A DNA stretch of 64,000 bases, taken from contig NZ_SIRS01000005.1 of assembly GCF_004310335.1 (NCBI RefSeq), forward strand, positions 1 to 64,000. Direction: 5' to 3'. The stretch comes from Hyunsoonleella pacifica (GTDB lineage: Bacteria > Bacteroidota > Bacteroidia > Flavobacteriales > Flavobacteriaceae). The stretch's first letter is position 1. Every line of letters begins with the position of its first letter. Below the pieces are notes generated by a model. It did not search any database and was not told where the DNA came from. It saw nothing but the letters and a program-made list of their open reading frames with translations. The translations under genes and the position numbers were made by a program. This document shows positions 9,733-18,704 of the stretch, in pieces.

Positions 9733-10439
9733 TAAGATGTAATTAAAAACTCAGCCTCAAAAAGCTTAGAAAAATGCTTTAACAACTTATCCTTTACCTC
9801 AACCTCATTTACTGTATCCATCCCTAACTCTACATTTAAACTGGTTACCGCTTTACCACGAATACCACAAGGAATAATATTATCAAAATATCCCAAATCT
9901 GCATTTACATTTAAAGCAAATCCATGCATGGTTACCCAACGGCTAGCCCTAACACCCATAGCACAAATTTTACGAGCAAATGGCGTACCTACATCTAACC
10001 AAACCCCAGTTTCTCCTGGGCTTCTTTCAGCTTTTAATCCATATTCATCTAAGGTAAGAATAATCATTTCTTCTAAGAATCGAAGATATTTATGGATATC
10101 AGTAAAAAAGTTTTCTAAATCTAAAATGGGATACCCCACAATTTGTCCAGGGCCATGGTAGGTAATATCCCCTCCTCTATTTATCTTATAAAAGGATGCG
10201 CCTTTTTCTTTAAGCTGCTCTTCATTTAACAATAAGTTAGATAAGTCTCCACTCTTACCCAAAGTATATACATGAGGATGCTCTACAAATAAAAAATAAT
10301 TTTGGGTTTCAAGATGAGCATCTTCTCGCCTATTTTTAACTTTTGTGTCAACAATAACCTTAAAAAGTTGCTCTTGATAATCCCAAGTATCTTTGTAGTC
10401 TTTAAAACCTAAATCTTGCAGCTCAATTTTTTTATTCAA
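9732..10439 (-). CDS. lipB: Lipoyl(octanoyl) transferase
   Basis: 235 aa. Transfers octanoate from acyl carrier protein to lipoyl domains of 2-oxoacid dehydrogenases and the glycine cleavage system, in the cytoplasm. The [12 protein letters not shown] motif spans about residues 88-99. Probable catalytic pair is K157 (FARKICAMG) and C191 (IIPCGIRG). The start is TTG at 10439: no in-frame ATG lies between the upstream stop (10442-10444) and residue 124, and the N-terminus reads like that of other flavobacterial LipB proteins. It sits 2 bp after a lipoprotein gene and overlaps a 52-codon gene downstream. Confidence 0.93.
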   Translation of the reverse strand: MNKKIELQDLGFKDYKDTWDYQEQLFKVIVDTKVKNRREDAHLETQNYFLFVEHPHVYTLGKSGDLSNLLLNEEQLKEKGASFYKINRGGDITYHGPGQIVGYPILDLENFFTDIHKYLRFLEEMIILTLDEYGLKAERSPGETGVWLDVGTPFARKICAMGVRASRWVTMHGFALNVNADLGYFDNIIPCGIRGKAVTSLNVELGMDTVNEVEVKDKLLKHFSKLFEAEFLITS

Positions 10440-10441
10440 AA

Positions 10442-11200
10442 TTAATCTTCTAAAACAATTTCTAAATTCATAACCTCAGGATTTGTTAAATAATCCATTA
10501 GACCATATTCTATTATAACAGTTTTTCCGTCTGCACTAAACATGGCCTTATCATTAGAAACAGACTTAACTCTTCTTGGAAAATGATAATTCAACTTATA
10601 CTTTGAGTTGGCAAACATCATTGCCGCCTGCCCTAAACTATCCATCATTTGCCTTTGTAGCTCTTTATCAACTATGGCAACCTGTCTCTTAAACACACCA
10701 TTATTAAACGAATAACTTAGGTTGGAATTTCCACCTTTTGCAAATGCTGAAAAAGGATTATTAGGGTCATTAATTTTGGCAGCCTTTTTACCTTGTAAAT
10801 TACTTACTGTATTTAAAGCTGAAAACATATCTTGTAATTCATTGGAGTTTTTAAAGTCGGTAAAAATTTCCATATTAAACTTCATATCCTTTTCACTCAT
10901 AAGCATATGGACAGAAAATTTCTCAATAGCTTTAAGTTTTTCCTGTTCTTCTTGGGATAAGTTGGCAATACTATCTCGCTTTTCATCAAATATCTCCTTA
11001 AACGTAAATGTAGAATCCATATCTTTTTCTCCAGGATTTTCACTCATTTTTTGTCCTGCCATTTGCATAATCTCAGAAGCATTAAAACTAAACTCCATTC
11101 TACCAGAGCCATCTTCGTTAAGATAGATGTTTTCAGAAAACTGACAACTAGTTAAACATAAGGCAGCACACACTAAAAAGAATAAGGTAAATCTGTTCAT
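10442..11200 (-). CDS. Hypothetical lipoprotein upstream of lipB
   Basis: 252 aa. The leader ends CLTSC with the lipobox Cys at residue 19. The mature part is mixed helix/strand, with the N-terminal stretch [17 protein letters not shown] that recalls beta-rich DUF-type lipoproteins of Bacteroidota. No catalytic motif is visible. It is 2 bp from lipB and 42 bp after a YqaE-like gene, so it is probably co-transcribed with both. Function unknown; likely anchored in the outer membrane facing the periplasm. Confidence 0.6.
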   Translation of the reverse strand: MNRFTLFFLVCAALCLTSCQFSENIYLNEDGSGRMEFSFNASEIMQMAGQKMSENPGEKDMDSTFTFKEIFDEKRDSIANLSQEEQEKLKAIEKFSVHMLMSEKDMKFNMEIFTDFKNSNELQDMFSALNTVSNLQGKKAAKINDPNNPFSAFAKGGNSNLSYSFNNGVFKRQVAIVDKELQRQMMDSLGQAAMMFANSKYKLNYHFPRRVKSVSNDKAMFSADGKTVIIEYGLMDYLTNPEVMNLEIVLED

Positions 11201-11242
11201 TTAAATTATTTTATTGGGTTTAAAAATCCCGACAAAGATACG

Positions 11243-11401
11243 CTAATTCTTAGGATTATTTAAGATAACCAAAGCCGCTATAACTCCAGGAACCCAACCG
11301 CAAAGCCATAACAAAAACACAATAATAATTGAGCCACAACCCTTATCTATAACTGCTAAGGGCGGACAAATAATAGAAAGAATAACTCTAAAAATACTCA
11401 T
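11243..11401 (-). CDS. YqaE/Pmp3-family membrane miniprotein
   Basis: 52 aa read from ATG at 11401 to TAG at 11243. The sequence has the family hallmarks: ICPPLAVIDKGCG after a first helix, then a second helix and LLWLCGWVPGVIAALVIL. Members are two-helix plasma-membrane proteins linked to salt and membrane stress in other organisms. The gene leads the lipoprotein-lipB operon (42 bp gap). A TACTGAA/TTCAGTA dyad lies just upstream at 11418-11436. Confidence 0.85.
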   Translation of the reverse strand: MSIFRVILSIICPPLAVIDKGCGSIIIVFLLWLCGWVPGVIAALVILNNPKN

Positions 11402-11417
11402 AATAATTTTTTAACGA

Positions 11418-11436
11418 TACTGAAATAAATTCAGTA
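11418..11436. promoter_or_regulatory. Small dyad upstream of the YqaE-like gene
   Basis: TACTGAA-ATAAA-TTCAGTA, a perfect 7-bp inverted repeat with 5-base centre, 17 bases upstream of the YqaE-like ATG. Could be an operator or a 5' leader hairpin; not followed by a T run in either direction that would make it a good terminator. Confidence 0.3.
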
Positions 11437-11541
11437 CGGATTGATGATTAGTTATTTGACGTTAACTTGCACATTTTGTTACATTAACAAAACTCCCTTA
11501 TTAACATTTAAAGTTAATAGAATTTATAGTAGATTCGTGTT

Positions 11542-12600
11542 ATGAGATTTTTGGGTTTTATTTGTTGTTACGTCTGTTTTAGCTATCTAGGCTTTGCCCA
11601 GCATGATTTTAATGGTTTTGTTGACACCGAACGTTGGCACAATACTGTATATCTATCTGTTATTGAGGATTACAGAACAATTGAAAATATTGACAACGAA
11701 CAGATTATATCTAAAACTACTGCAGACACCTCTGGATATTTTCAATTTACAGGCAATCAGTTGGAGACCGAACATCACATCTATAAATTACATGTGGATA
11801 ACTGCGAAACCCAAGACCACAACAGCAATCATTTTAATGGCCACTGTACAGACAGTAAAGACATTTTATTTATAGCCAAAAACACAGATACCATTAGCTT
11901 TCCTTTGTCTTTTGATGCTGAAATGTTTTGTGATATAACCTCTACTAACCCAAGAACTGTAGCTTTTATAAGAATTGACTCTCTAAAAGAAGAAATGAAA
12001 TTTGCTTATTCTGAATACAGAAGTAAGGCCAACAGAGATCTTAACAATAAAAAATGGTTTAAGTCTTTACAAGAATTCGGAAAACAGCTAGATGAACCTT
12101 TAGCAGAACTATATATTTTTTCGTTTTTATCTGATAGGAGAAGTATGTTTCATTCATATTATCTAGAAGACTTAAAACAGAATCCTTATTACGATAATGT
12201 TTTAAAAAGACTTCAAAAAAAATATCCAAATTCTACATACGTCAAGCAATATGAAGCCGAAATCGCTTCAGATAAATATTTAATTTTACCTAAAACAACT
12301 CCATCTTCCATTAATTGGATGTATATCCTTTTAGCTTTATTAGCAATATCACTTTTAATCAATTTCTGGTTCATATCAAGATCAAAAAGAAAAACAGCAA
12401 AACTAAAAACTGAAACAAAAGATCAACTCACAAAACAAGAACAAAATATTCTTGATTTAATATTGGAAGGCCATACAAATAAAGAAATAGCCGAAACACT
12501 ATTTGTTAGTGTAAGCACTGTAAAAACACACGTAAACAATCTCTACAAAAAATTAGGTGTTAATTCACGAGACAGCCTAAAGTCTCTGTTTAACAGATAA
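11542..12600 (+). CDS. Membrane-anchored LuxR-type transcription regulator
   Basis: 352 aa. Signal-like leader 1-19, a periplasmic region of about 235 residues, one membrane helix at about 259-279 (MYILLALLAISLLINFWFI), then a cytoplasmic LuxR/GerE helix-turn-helix at about 297-352 (LTKQEQNILDLILEGHTNKEIAE, STVKTHVNNLYKKLGV). The layout suggests a one-component sensor in which a periplasmic signal reaches a DNA-binding domain directly. No receiver or kinase domain. The periplasmic part has several Cys and His residues (for example CETQDHNSNHFNGHC near 89-102). The DUF1573 gene follows on the same strand after 108 bp. Confidence 0.75.
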   Translation: MRFLGFICCYVCFSYLGFAQHDFNGFVDTERWHNTVYLSVIEDYRTIENIDNEQIISKTTADTSGYFQFTGNQLETEHHIYKLHVDNCETQDHNSNHFNGHCTDSKDILFIAKNTDTISFPLSFDAEMFCDITSTNPRTVAFIRIDSLKEEMKFAYSEYRSKANRDLNNKKWFKSLQEFGKQLDEPLAELYIFSFLSDRRSMFHSYYLEDLKQNPYYDNVLKRLQKKYPNSTYVKQYEAEIASDKYLILPKTTPSSINWMYILLALLAISLLINFWFISRSKRKTAKLKTETKDQLTKQEQNILDLILEGHTNKEIAETLFVSVSTVKTHVNNLYKKLGVNSRDSLKSLFNR

Positions 12601-12671
12601 TTACAAAATTCAACCCTAGTACTAGTACCAATTTCAACCCAGCATTGTACTATAGTTTCATCATCATAATT

Positions 12672-12679
12672 TAGGTTTG
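12672..12679 (+). promoter_or_regulatory. -7 box of the DUF1573 gene
   Basis: TAGGTTTG, 29 bases before the ATG at 12709. A TTG at 12645-12647 gives a 24-base spacer, slightly longer than usual. Confidence 0.35.
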
Positions 12680-12708
12680 CTATACATTAATCACAAAATT
12701 ATTCAATT

Positions 12709-13113
12709 ATGAAACGAACAGTAAACATTTTTTTCGCTGTATTACTTATGAGTGTTACAAGCGTTGTGCAAGCACAAGACCTGGCTATGTTAGAAAAAGT
12801 AGCTATTATTAACTTTGAAACCGAGATTGTAAATTATGGTACTATTACACAAGGTTCTGATGGCACAAAAGTTTTCACTTTTACAAATACAGGCAACGCG
12901 CCTTTGGTTATTTCAGAAGTAAAAACAAGTTGTGGTTGCACAGTCCCCTCATATTCAAAAGCTGCTATCCTACCAGGAAAACAAGGCGAATTAGAAATTA
13001 AATACGATACCAAAAGATTGGGGAGTTTTACAAAAACTATTACAGTTATTTCTAATGCAAAAGTTATTAAGAAAACACTAAAAATTAGAGGTACTGTAGT
13101 CGCTGCTAAATAA
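12709..13113 (+). CDS. DUF1573 periplasmic protein
   Basis: 134 aa. Signal peptide to about residue 22 (VVQAQ). The rest is a single Ig-like DUF1573 domain with the family core: FETEIVNYGTITQGSDG, a Thr-Asn-Thr-Gly turn, KTSCGCTVPSYSK and a closing strand of the RGTV type. These ASH-like domains are abundant in Bacteroidota envelopes; their function is not settled. A terminator follows 22 bp after the stop. Confidence 0.85.
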   Translation: MKRTVNIFFAVLLMSVTSVVQAQDLAMLEKVAIINFETEIVNYGTITQGSDGTKVFTFTNTGNAPLVISEVKTSCGCTVPSYSKAAILPGKQGELEIKYDTKRLGSFTKTITVISNAKVIKKTLKIRGTVVAAK

Positions 13114-13135
13114 CACTAAACTTTGCTGTATTAAA

Positions 13136-13180
13136 GACCCCTAAGAATTATTAATAATCCTTAGGGGTCATTGTTTTATT
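13136..13180 (+). terminator. Strong terminator between the DUF1573 gene and lysS
   Basis: GACCCCTAAG at 13136-13145 pairs with CTTAGGGGTC at 13160-13169. The bases between can extend the stem (ATTATT/AATAAT), giving almost a 34-base palindrome with one A-C mismatch. A T-rich run follows. Confidence 0.8.
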
Positions 13181-13196
13181 GTTAGGGTAAATAATG

Positions 13197-13204
13197 TAAT
13201 TTTG
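13197..13204 (+). promoter_or_regulatory. -7 box of lysS
   Basis: TAATTTTG 20 bases before the lysS ATG. TTG at 13171-13173 gives a 23-base spacer; another at 13179-13181 gives 15. Confidence 0.4.
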
Positions 13205-13224
13205 CACCTTTAAAATTAAGTAGC

Positions 13225-14916
13225 ATGCAGCTTTCAGAACAAGAATTGGTAAGACGCGACAAACTCGCAAAATTAAGAGACCTAGGCATTAACCCATATC
13301 CAGCGGATTTATTCCCTGTAAAAGAGACTTCAAAGGATATAAAACAGGACTTTAAGGAAGGGAAAAATGTGGTTATTGCTGGTAGATTAATGTCACGCCG
13401 TATCCAAGGAAGCGCAAGTTTTGCTGAGCTTCAAGATAGTGAGGGTCGAGTACAAGTGTACTTTAACAGAGATGAAATTTGCACTGGAGACGATAAAACC
13501 AAATACAACGATGTATACAAAAAGCTTCTAGATATTGGGGATTTTATAGGAATTGAAGGCGAACTGTTTACTACAAAAGTTGGCGAGAAAACAGTAATGG
13601 TAAAAGACTTTACCTTATTAAGCAAGGCCCTAAAACCACTACCATTACCAAAAACGGATGCAGATGGTAATACCTACGATGAGTTTAACGATCCTGAATT
13701 ACGTTACAGACAACGTTATGCAGACTTGGTAGTAAATCCTCATGTAAAAGATGTCTTTGTAAAGCGCACCAAACTGTTCAATGCCATGCGTCAGTTTTTT
13801 AATGACGCTGGTTACTTTGAGGTAGAAACCCCTGTATTGCAGCCTATTGCAGGAGGTGCAGCGGCACGTCCTTTTATAACCCATCACAATTCTTTAGACA
13901 TTCCTTTATACATGCGAATTGCTAATGAGCTATATTTAAAACGATTAATTGTTGGTGGCTTTGATGGTGTATATGAGTTTTCTAAAAACTTTAGAAACGA
14001 AGGTATGGATCGCACCCATAATCCTGAGTTTACTGCCATGGAAATTTATGTAGCTTATAAGGATTACAACTGGATGATGGATTTCTGCGAGCAGCTTTTA
14101 GAGCATTGTGCCACTGCTGTTAACGGCACCACAAAAGCTACTTTTGGCGAGTACGAAATAGACTTTAAAGCACCTTATGCCAGAGTAACCATGGCAGACT
14201 CTATAAAACACTTTACTGGGTTTGATATTACTGAAAAATCTGAAGTAGAAATTCGGAAAGCCGCTAAAGACATGGGTATTGAAGTGGATGACACTATGGG
14301 GAAAGGGAAGTTAATTGATGAGATTTTTGGCGAAAAATGCGAGGGTAATTATATTCAACCTACATTTATTACCGACTACCCAAAAGAAATGAGTCCGTTG
14401 TGTAAAGAACATCGTGAAAACCCAGAATTAACGGAGCGTTTTGAGTTGATGGTTTGCGGTAAGGAAATTGCTAATGCTTATAGCGAATTGAATGATCCTA
14501 TTGATCAACGTGAGCGTTTTGAACACCAACTAGAATTAGCCAAAAAAGGCGATGATGAGGCTACGGCAACTATAGATTACGACTTTTTACGTGCTTTAGA
14601 ATATGGAATGCCACCAACCTCTGGAATGGGTATTGGTATGGATAGATTAATTATGTTTTTAACAAATAATCAATCCATACAAGAAGTATTATTCTTCCCG
14701 CAAATGAAACCAGAGAAAAAACCACTAGCTATTAGTGATGATGCAAAAGCTGTTTTGGAGATTTTAACTAAAGTTGAAAAACTGGAATTGGTAGATTTAA
14801 AATCGCAATCTGGTTTATCTAACAAAAAATGGGATAAATCCATTAAAGAATTAACGAAAAACAGTCTGGCTAAAGTTGAAAAGACCGAGGAAGGGTTGTT
14901 TGTGGAAGTGGTTTAG
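13225..14916 (+). CDS. lysS: Lysyl-tRNA synthetase, class II
   Basis: 563 aa. Charges tRNA-Lys with lysine in the cytoplasm. An OB-fold anticodon-binding domain (about 50-145, with VVIAGRLMSRRIQGSASFAEL) is followed by the class II core: motif 1 region FNDAGYFEVETPVLQ, motif 2 FRNEGMDRTHNPEFT and motif 3 GMGIGMDRLIMFL. A roughly 60-residue C-terminal extension after the core (KPLAISDDAKAVLEILTKVE) is typical of Bacteroidota enzymes. Own promoter box, no operon partner. Confidence 0.97.
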   Translation: MQLSEQELVRRDKLAKLRDLGINPYPADLFPVKETSKDIKQDFKEGKNVVIAGRLMSRRIQGSASFAELQDSEGRVQVYFNRDEICTGDDKTKYNDVYKKLLDIGDFIGIEGELFTTKVGEKTVMVKDFTLLSKALKPLPLPKTDADGNTYDEFNDPELRYRQRYADLVVNPHVKDVFVKRTKLFNAMRQFFNDAGYFEVETPVLQPIAGGAAARPFITHHNSLDIPLYMRIANELYLKRLIVGGFDGVYEFSKNFRNEGMDRTHNPEFTAMEIYVAYKDYNWMMDFCEQLLEHCATAVNGTTKATFGEYEIDFKAPYARVTMADSIKHFTGFDITEKSEVEIRKAAKDMGIEVDDTMGKGKLIDEIFGEKCEGNYIQPTFITDYPKEMSPLCKEHRENPELTERFELMVCGKEIANAYSELNDPIDQRERFEHQLELAKKGDDEATATIDYDFLRALEYGMPPTSGMGIGMDRLIMFLTNNQSIQEVLFFPQMKPEKKPLAISDDAKAVLEILTKVEKLELVDLKSQSGLSNKKWDKSIKELTKNSLAKVEKTEEGLFVEVV

Positions 14917-15018
14917 AACTATACAATACTTTATTTAAAAATCAGACTGGTTTTTTTAGCTAAAAGCTTGTTTTAGCGTTATTAAATATTGATGTGATTT
15001 CTTCAGAAAACATAAGTA

Positions 15019-15048
15019 TTTTCGTTACTTTTATTTTTACAACGAAAA
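15019..15048. promoter_or_regulatory. Inverted repeat before the DUF4268 gene
   Basis: TTTTCGTT at 15019-15026 and AACGAAAA at 15041-15048, a perfect 8-bp dyad with 14 bases between, ending 13 bases before the ATG at 15062. Spacing of the half-sites (about two helical turns centre to centre) would suit a dimeric regulator; a leader hairpin is the alternative. Confidence 0.35.
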
Positions 15049-15061
15049 ATAGACACAACTT

Positions 15062-16012
15062 ATGATAGAAAGAATAACCAGAGTTCCTTTGAGACAAATC
15101 TGGAAACATGAAGCTAGAGATTTTACCACTTGGCTACAAGAAAACATTGATATTTTAAAGGAAGTAATCGGAATCGAAATTTTGAATCCTGAAAGGGAAC
15201 AATCTACTGGAAACTTCAACGTAGACATTACTGGAGAAGATATTTCTGGTAATAGTATTGTAATTGAAAATCAATTAGGCAAAAGTGACCATGATCACTT
15301 GGGAAAAGTCATAACATATATTACCGCTGTTGAAGCAAAAACTGCTATTTGGATAGTATCAGAACCAAGGCTTGAGCACATCAATGCTATATCTTGGCTA
15401 AATGAATCAACGGAAGTAGACTTTTACTTAATAAAGGTTGAAGGAATAAAAATTGGTAATTCTGCACCTGCTCCCCTAATGACCCAAATAGTTGGTCCAA
15501 GTGAAGAAGCTAAGAAAATTGGTTCTTCAAAAAAAATAAAATCTGAACGACATAAACTTCGATTTAAATTCTGGGAACAGCTGTTAGAAATTGCTAAGAA
15601 GAAGCATAAATTATTTAGTTCTATTTCTCCAAATCAGTATAACTGGATTGGTGCCACATCAGGATTGAGAGGCGTTAACTATAGCTACTGGTTAAATCAA
15701 GATAGGATTTCAATAAAAATTTATATTGATAGAGGAAAAGATAGTGATGATGAAAACATCCAGATATTTAACCAAATTAAAAAATATCAAGAAAAAATTG
15801 AAAGTGATTTCAAAGACATCCTCATATGGGAAGAACTTGAAGGGTATAGAGCATGTATAATTAAGAAAGATTATTCAATAGGTGGGTGGAAAACAGAACA
15901 AGAAAAATGGAATAAAATTCATGAATTTGTAACGGATAAAATGATACTCTTAGAGGCTGCTACAAAATCAATAATAAACAAAATTAAAATTAAGCAAGTT
16001 GCACATAGATAA
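15062..16012 (+). CDS. DUF4268 protein with PD-(D/E)XK-like N-terminus
   Basis: 316 aa, no signal peptide. The N-terminal half shows WKHEARDFTTWL at about 14-25, then NVDITG (D55), a strand with IVIENQ (E69, Q71), and DHDHLGK at 76-82. This D...ExQ order resembles nuclease-fold domains of the DUF91/DUF4268 type. The C-terminal half (about 165-316) is the DUF4268 domain. The family is patchy across bacteria and often sits alone, as here between lysS and hydrolase genes. A terminator follows directly. Role unknown; nuclease activity is inference from the motif. Confidence 0.7.
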   Translation: MIERITRVPLRQIWKHEARDFTTWLQENIDILKEVIGIEILNPEREQSTGNFNVDITGEDISGNSIVIENQLGKSDHDHLGKVITYITAVEAKTAIWIVSEPRLEHINAISWLNESTEVDFYLIKVEGIKIGNSAPAPLMTQIVGPSEEAKKIGSSKKIKSERHKLRFKFWEQLLEIAKKKHKLFSSISPNQYNWIGATSGLRGVNYSYWLNQDRISIKIYIDRGKDSDDENIQIFNQIKKYQEKIESDFKDILIWEELEGYRACIIKKDYSIGGWKTEQEKWNKIHEFVTDKMILLEAATKSIINKIKIKQVAHR

Positions 16013-16041
16013 ATCTTTGTATTAAAATAAGATTTAAAAAG

Positions 16042-16079
16042 AAAGCCGATGATTTTGTAGAAATTTCATCGGCTTTTGC
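16042..16079 (+). terminator. Terminator of the DUF4268 gene
   Basis: AAAGCCGATGA at 16042-16052 pairs with TCATCGGCTTT at 16066-16076, followed by a T-rich run. Confidence 0.75.
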
Positions 16080-16217
16080 TTTAACTAAACTAAACTTAAA
16101 CTAAACTTGTACAAATAGACGACATTTTTCTCAATTCCTTACAACAGTTTACAAATGTTTAACTTATCTATCCAAATTTTAAGATTTTCTTAGCATTTGT
16201 GTTTCAATATCTTAAAG

Positions 16218-17042
16218 CTACGGCAATAATTCTTCAATAGTGTTATGATACGTTTTAAACTCTATAATATTACTGTGATTTGCTTCATCAATCGTCACTA
16301 AAACCCCTTTTCCCTTTGGAGTTACCTTAAATAGTTTCTCTGCACTTTTATAAGGCACTACGCGGTCGTTTAATCCATGAAACATCGTTATGGGGCAAGT
16401 TACGTTTTGTATAAACTGATAAGTAGGAAATTTGTATTTCAATAACGTTTCTACAGGCAAAAAAGGAAACCGATGTTTACCTACATCCACCATACTATAA
16501 TACGGGGTTTCCAAAATTAGCTGTTTAGGTGTATTTTGTGAAGCGATGTATGTTGCAATACCTGTTCCCAAAGAGCGACCATAAACGGTAATACGTCCTT
16601 CATTGTACTTAGTCTTTAAAAAATCGTAAAATAATTGCGCATCACTGTAAAATGCATTCTCACTTAACTTTCCTGTGCTCTTTCCATAAGTACGATAGTC
16701 CATTACCAATACATCATAATCTTTTTCAACAAAAAATTCTGTGATCTTACCCCAACGTGATAAATCGCCCGCATTACCATGAAAGTATAAAATAACACCT
16801 TTGGGGTTTTCTACTTTAAAATGAATGGCATTTAGCACAGCCCCATCATCTGTTTTAAAATTCAATTCTTCAAAATCATAATTGAATTCATATTGATAGT
16901 TATCTTCTAAAACCGAAGGTAAAAACAAAAGTTTTTCTTGCATAAAATATAATCCTGCAGAAATCATAACATATAAAGTTAATAAAACAATAGCCAGTTT
17001 TTTAAGCTTTCGTTTTATTGGATTTTGTGGCGTGTTTAACAT
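16218..17042 (-). CDS. Membrane-anchored alpha/beta hydrolase (second of tandem pair)
   Basis: 274 aa. N-terminal hydrophobic anchor at about 15-32, then an alpha/beta hydrolase fold. The oxyanion/strand segment GVILYFHGNAGDLSRWG and the nucleophile elbow YGRSLGTG (GxSxG) are clear, with probable acid D in GLNDRVVPY and His in EANHSNI. Closest in look to BEM46/FrsA-type serine hydrolases; substrate unknown. Its start lies 41 bp inside the preceding hydrolase gene, to which it is clearly homologous, so the pair arose by tandem duplication. Confidence 0.8.
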   Translation of the reverse strand: MLNTPQNPIKRKLKKLAIVLLTLYVMISAGLYFMQEKLLFLPSVLEDNYQYEFNYDFEELNFKTDDGAVLNAIHFKVENPKGVILYFHGNAGDLSRWGKITEFFVEKDYDVLVMDYRTYGKSTGKLSENAFYSDAQLFYDFLKTKYNEGRITVYGRSLGTGIATYIASQNTPKQLILETPYYSMVDVGKHRFPFLPVETLLKYKFPTYQFIQNVTCPITMFHGLNDRVVPYKSAEKLFKVTPKGKGVLVTIDEANHSNIIEFKTYHNTIEELLP

Positions 17043-17880
17043 TAATACTTGTGGTTGACAAATCTATATTTTGAGGTTTACTGGTTAAGATATCATGAAT
17101 CATAAGATGGTAGGACTCAAAAGTATTTAGGTTTTTATGTCCACCACCAATCACGGTATGTAACTTGGTTAATTTAGGGTTTACCTTAGACAACTTTACA
17201 CTTGTTTTATAGGGTATTAACTTATCATTAGTACCATGGATAATATGGATGGGACATTGCACGTACTTTAACCATTTGTATGTTGGCAACGGATATTTAA
17301 TTAAAACCGATAAGGGCATAAAGGGTGCATAGCGTTTGGTTACTTTGGTTAAGCTATAGTAAGGCGCATCCAAAATCAGCATTTTGGGGTTATTCATAGA
17401 TGCTAACTTTGCTGCAAAACCAGAACCTAAGGAGCGTCCGTAAAGAATAATCCTGTCCTCTGTAGTACGTTCTTTTATCTCATTGTAAACACGCTGTAAA
17501 TCTCTTTTAATGGCTTTTTGGGAACGTTTCCCTGTACTTTTACCAAAACCCCTATAGTCTATCATTAATACATTGTAGCCGTGTCTTGTAAAATCTACTG
17601 CAAATTTGCCCCACCCCTTTATACTTTTAGAATTGCCTTTTAAATACAGTACAATTCCTTTCGACTTCTCTTTAGGTTTAAATAACAAGCCATTAATTAT
17701 AGCACCATCCCTAGTTTCAAGATTGTGCTCTTCAATGTTCTGATTTTCATAATAAAACTGAAAATCCTCGGGTAATTTTTCAGGTTTAAATAAAAAGTAA
17801 TCCTGTAAATAATACAATGCAACACTAATTACAATGTAAATTACTAGAATCGTAATTATGGTGGATATCCAATATGCCAT
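17002..17880 (-). CDS. Membrane-anchored alpha/beta hydrolase (first of tandem pair)
   Basis: 292 aa. N-terminal membrane helix at about 5-28, then the same fold as the next gene: GIVLYLKGNSKSIKGWG, nucleophile elbow YGRSLGSG, acid in GTNDKLIPY and His in GGGHKNL. In the oxyanion loop it has LKGN where the sister has FHGN, so the usual HG pair is replaced by KG. Lies 37 bp after a CPBP-like gene and overlaps the sister gene by 41 bp, suggesting co-translation. Confidence 0.78.
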   Translation of the reverse strand: MAYWISTIITILVIYIVISVALYYLQDYFLFKPEKLPEDFQFYYENQNIEEHNLETRDGAIINGLLFKPKEKSKGIVLYLKGNSKSIKGWGKFAVDFTRHGYNVLMIDYRGFGKSTGKRSQKAIKRDLQRVYNEIKERTTEDRIILYGRSLGSGFAAKLASMNNPKMLILDAPYYSLTKVTKRYAPFMPLSVLIKYPLPTYKWLKYVQCPIHIIHGTNDKLIPYKTSVKLSKVNPKLTKLHTVIGGGHKNLNTFESYHLMIHDILTSKPQNIDLSTTSINVKHATKSNKTKA

Positions 17881-17917
17881 AAAAAACCTGTTTGCTTACT
17901 AAAATACGGAAAATCCT

Positions 17918-18595
17918 TTAGGTAAAATAGTTCATAAAAATATCCTGAAATGGATCTTGATGTAATACTGTATAATAAAACAAAGCCCCCAACCAACCAT
18001 GGCAAATACCCATAACGTAAATATTCTTCACTTTTAAATACATATAACCATAGAATAATGCGAGAATAAAAGTTCCAAACATTAACCACATAGATGGGTA
18101 ATGCACTATAGAAAACAGAATAGCTGTTAGTATAACTACTATTAGTTTATTCACTCTTAAATGGTTTAAATTTCCAGCAATTAAACCAATGGTTAAAAAC
18201 TGCTGTATGCTTCCCCAAATTGGATAGGTTAGAAGTAACGGTAATACATGCCAGGTAACATTTAAAGTATCTTGATACCATCCAATTATAGAAAAGCTTG
18301 TTATGGCTACAAAAACAAAAGGCACAATAAACTTTGTTGCTTTTTTAAAATTATCGATTCTAAAGCCCCAATATTTTAAAATACCTTTTTCTTTTGAAGC
18401 ACGACAATACACATAGATACTCCATGCCAAAATTGCAACTACTACATAGGGTAACCTCCAATTGAGATAATCCATGAAAATAAATTTACCTATTGCTGTT
18501 AGCAATACTGCTATAATTTCCAGAATACGTCTACGCTCTGAAATTAATATTGTTTTAGAGAACTTTATTAAATGTTTGGTAAGTTTTGGTTTCAT
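17918..18595 (-). CDS. CPBP-like membrane protein with degenerate motif 1
   Basis: 225 aa with about six to seven membrane helices. The C-terminal half has the layout of CPBP (CAAX protease/bacteriocin-processing) proteins: motif 1 position SIQQFLTIG (129-137), motif 2 FSIVH (161-165) and motif 3 CHGWLG (198-203). Motif 1 normally reads EExxxR; here the two Glu are Gln (131, 132) and the Arg is Ile (136). The His residues remain. It may be inactive as a protease or belong to a divergent branch. First of a leftward trio with the two hydrolases. Confidence 0.65.
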   Translation of the reverse strand: MKPKLTKHLIKFSKTILISERRRILEIIAVLLTAIGKFIFMDYLNWRLPYVVVAILAWSIYVYCRASKEKGILKYWGFRIDNFKKATKFIVPFVFVAITSFSIIGWYQDTLNVTWHVLPLLLTYPIWGSIQQFLTIGLIAGNLNHLRVNKLIVVILTAILFSIVHYPSMWLMFGTFILALFYGYMYLKVKNIYVMGICHGWLGALFYYTVLHQDPFQDIFMNYFT

Positions 18596-18704
18596 AATAT
18601 AAAGTTTAAAACCCCATAGCCGAAGCCACAGGGTTTAGGGTTAACTAACCAACCATCAAAACAACCCTTAGTGTTTTGTGTTTTGATTTAAATGATATTT
18701 TAGA

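Noticed and set aside
14959-14980. Hairpin GCTAAAA/TTTTAGC after lysS as a terminator
   Set aside because: Stem is AT-rich and not followed by a T tract; too weak to list.
17856-18089. 77-codon minus-strand ORF
   Set aside because: Out-of-frame shadow of the CPBP-like gene's 3' half.
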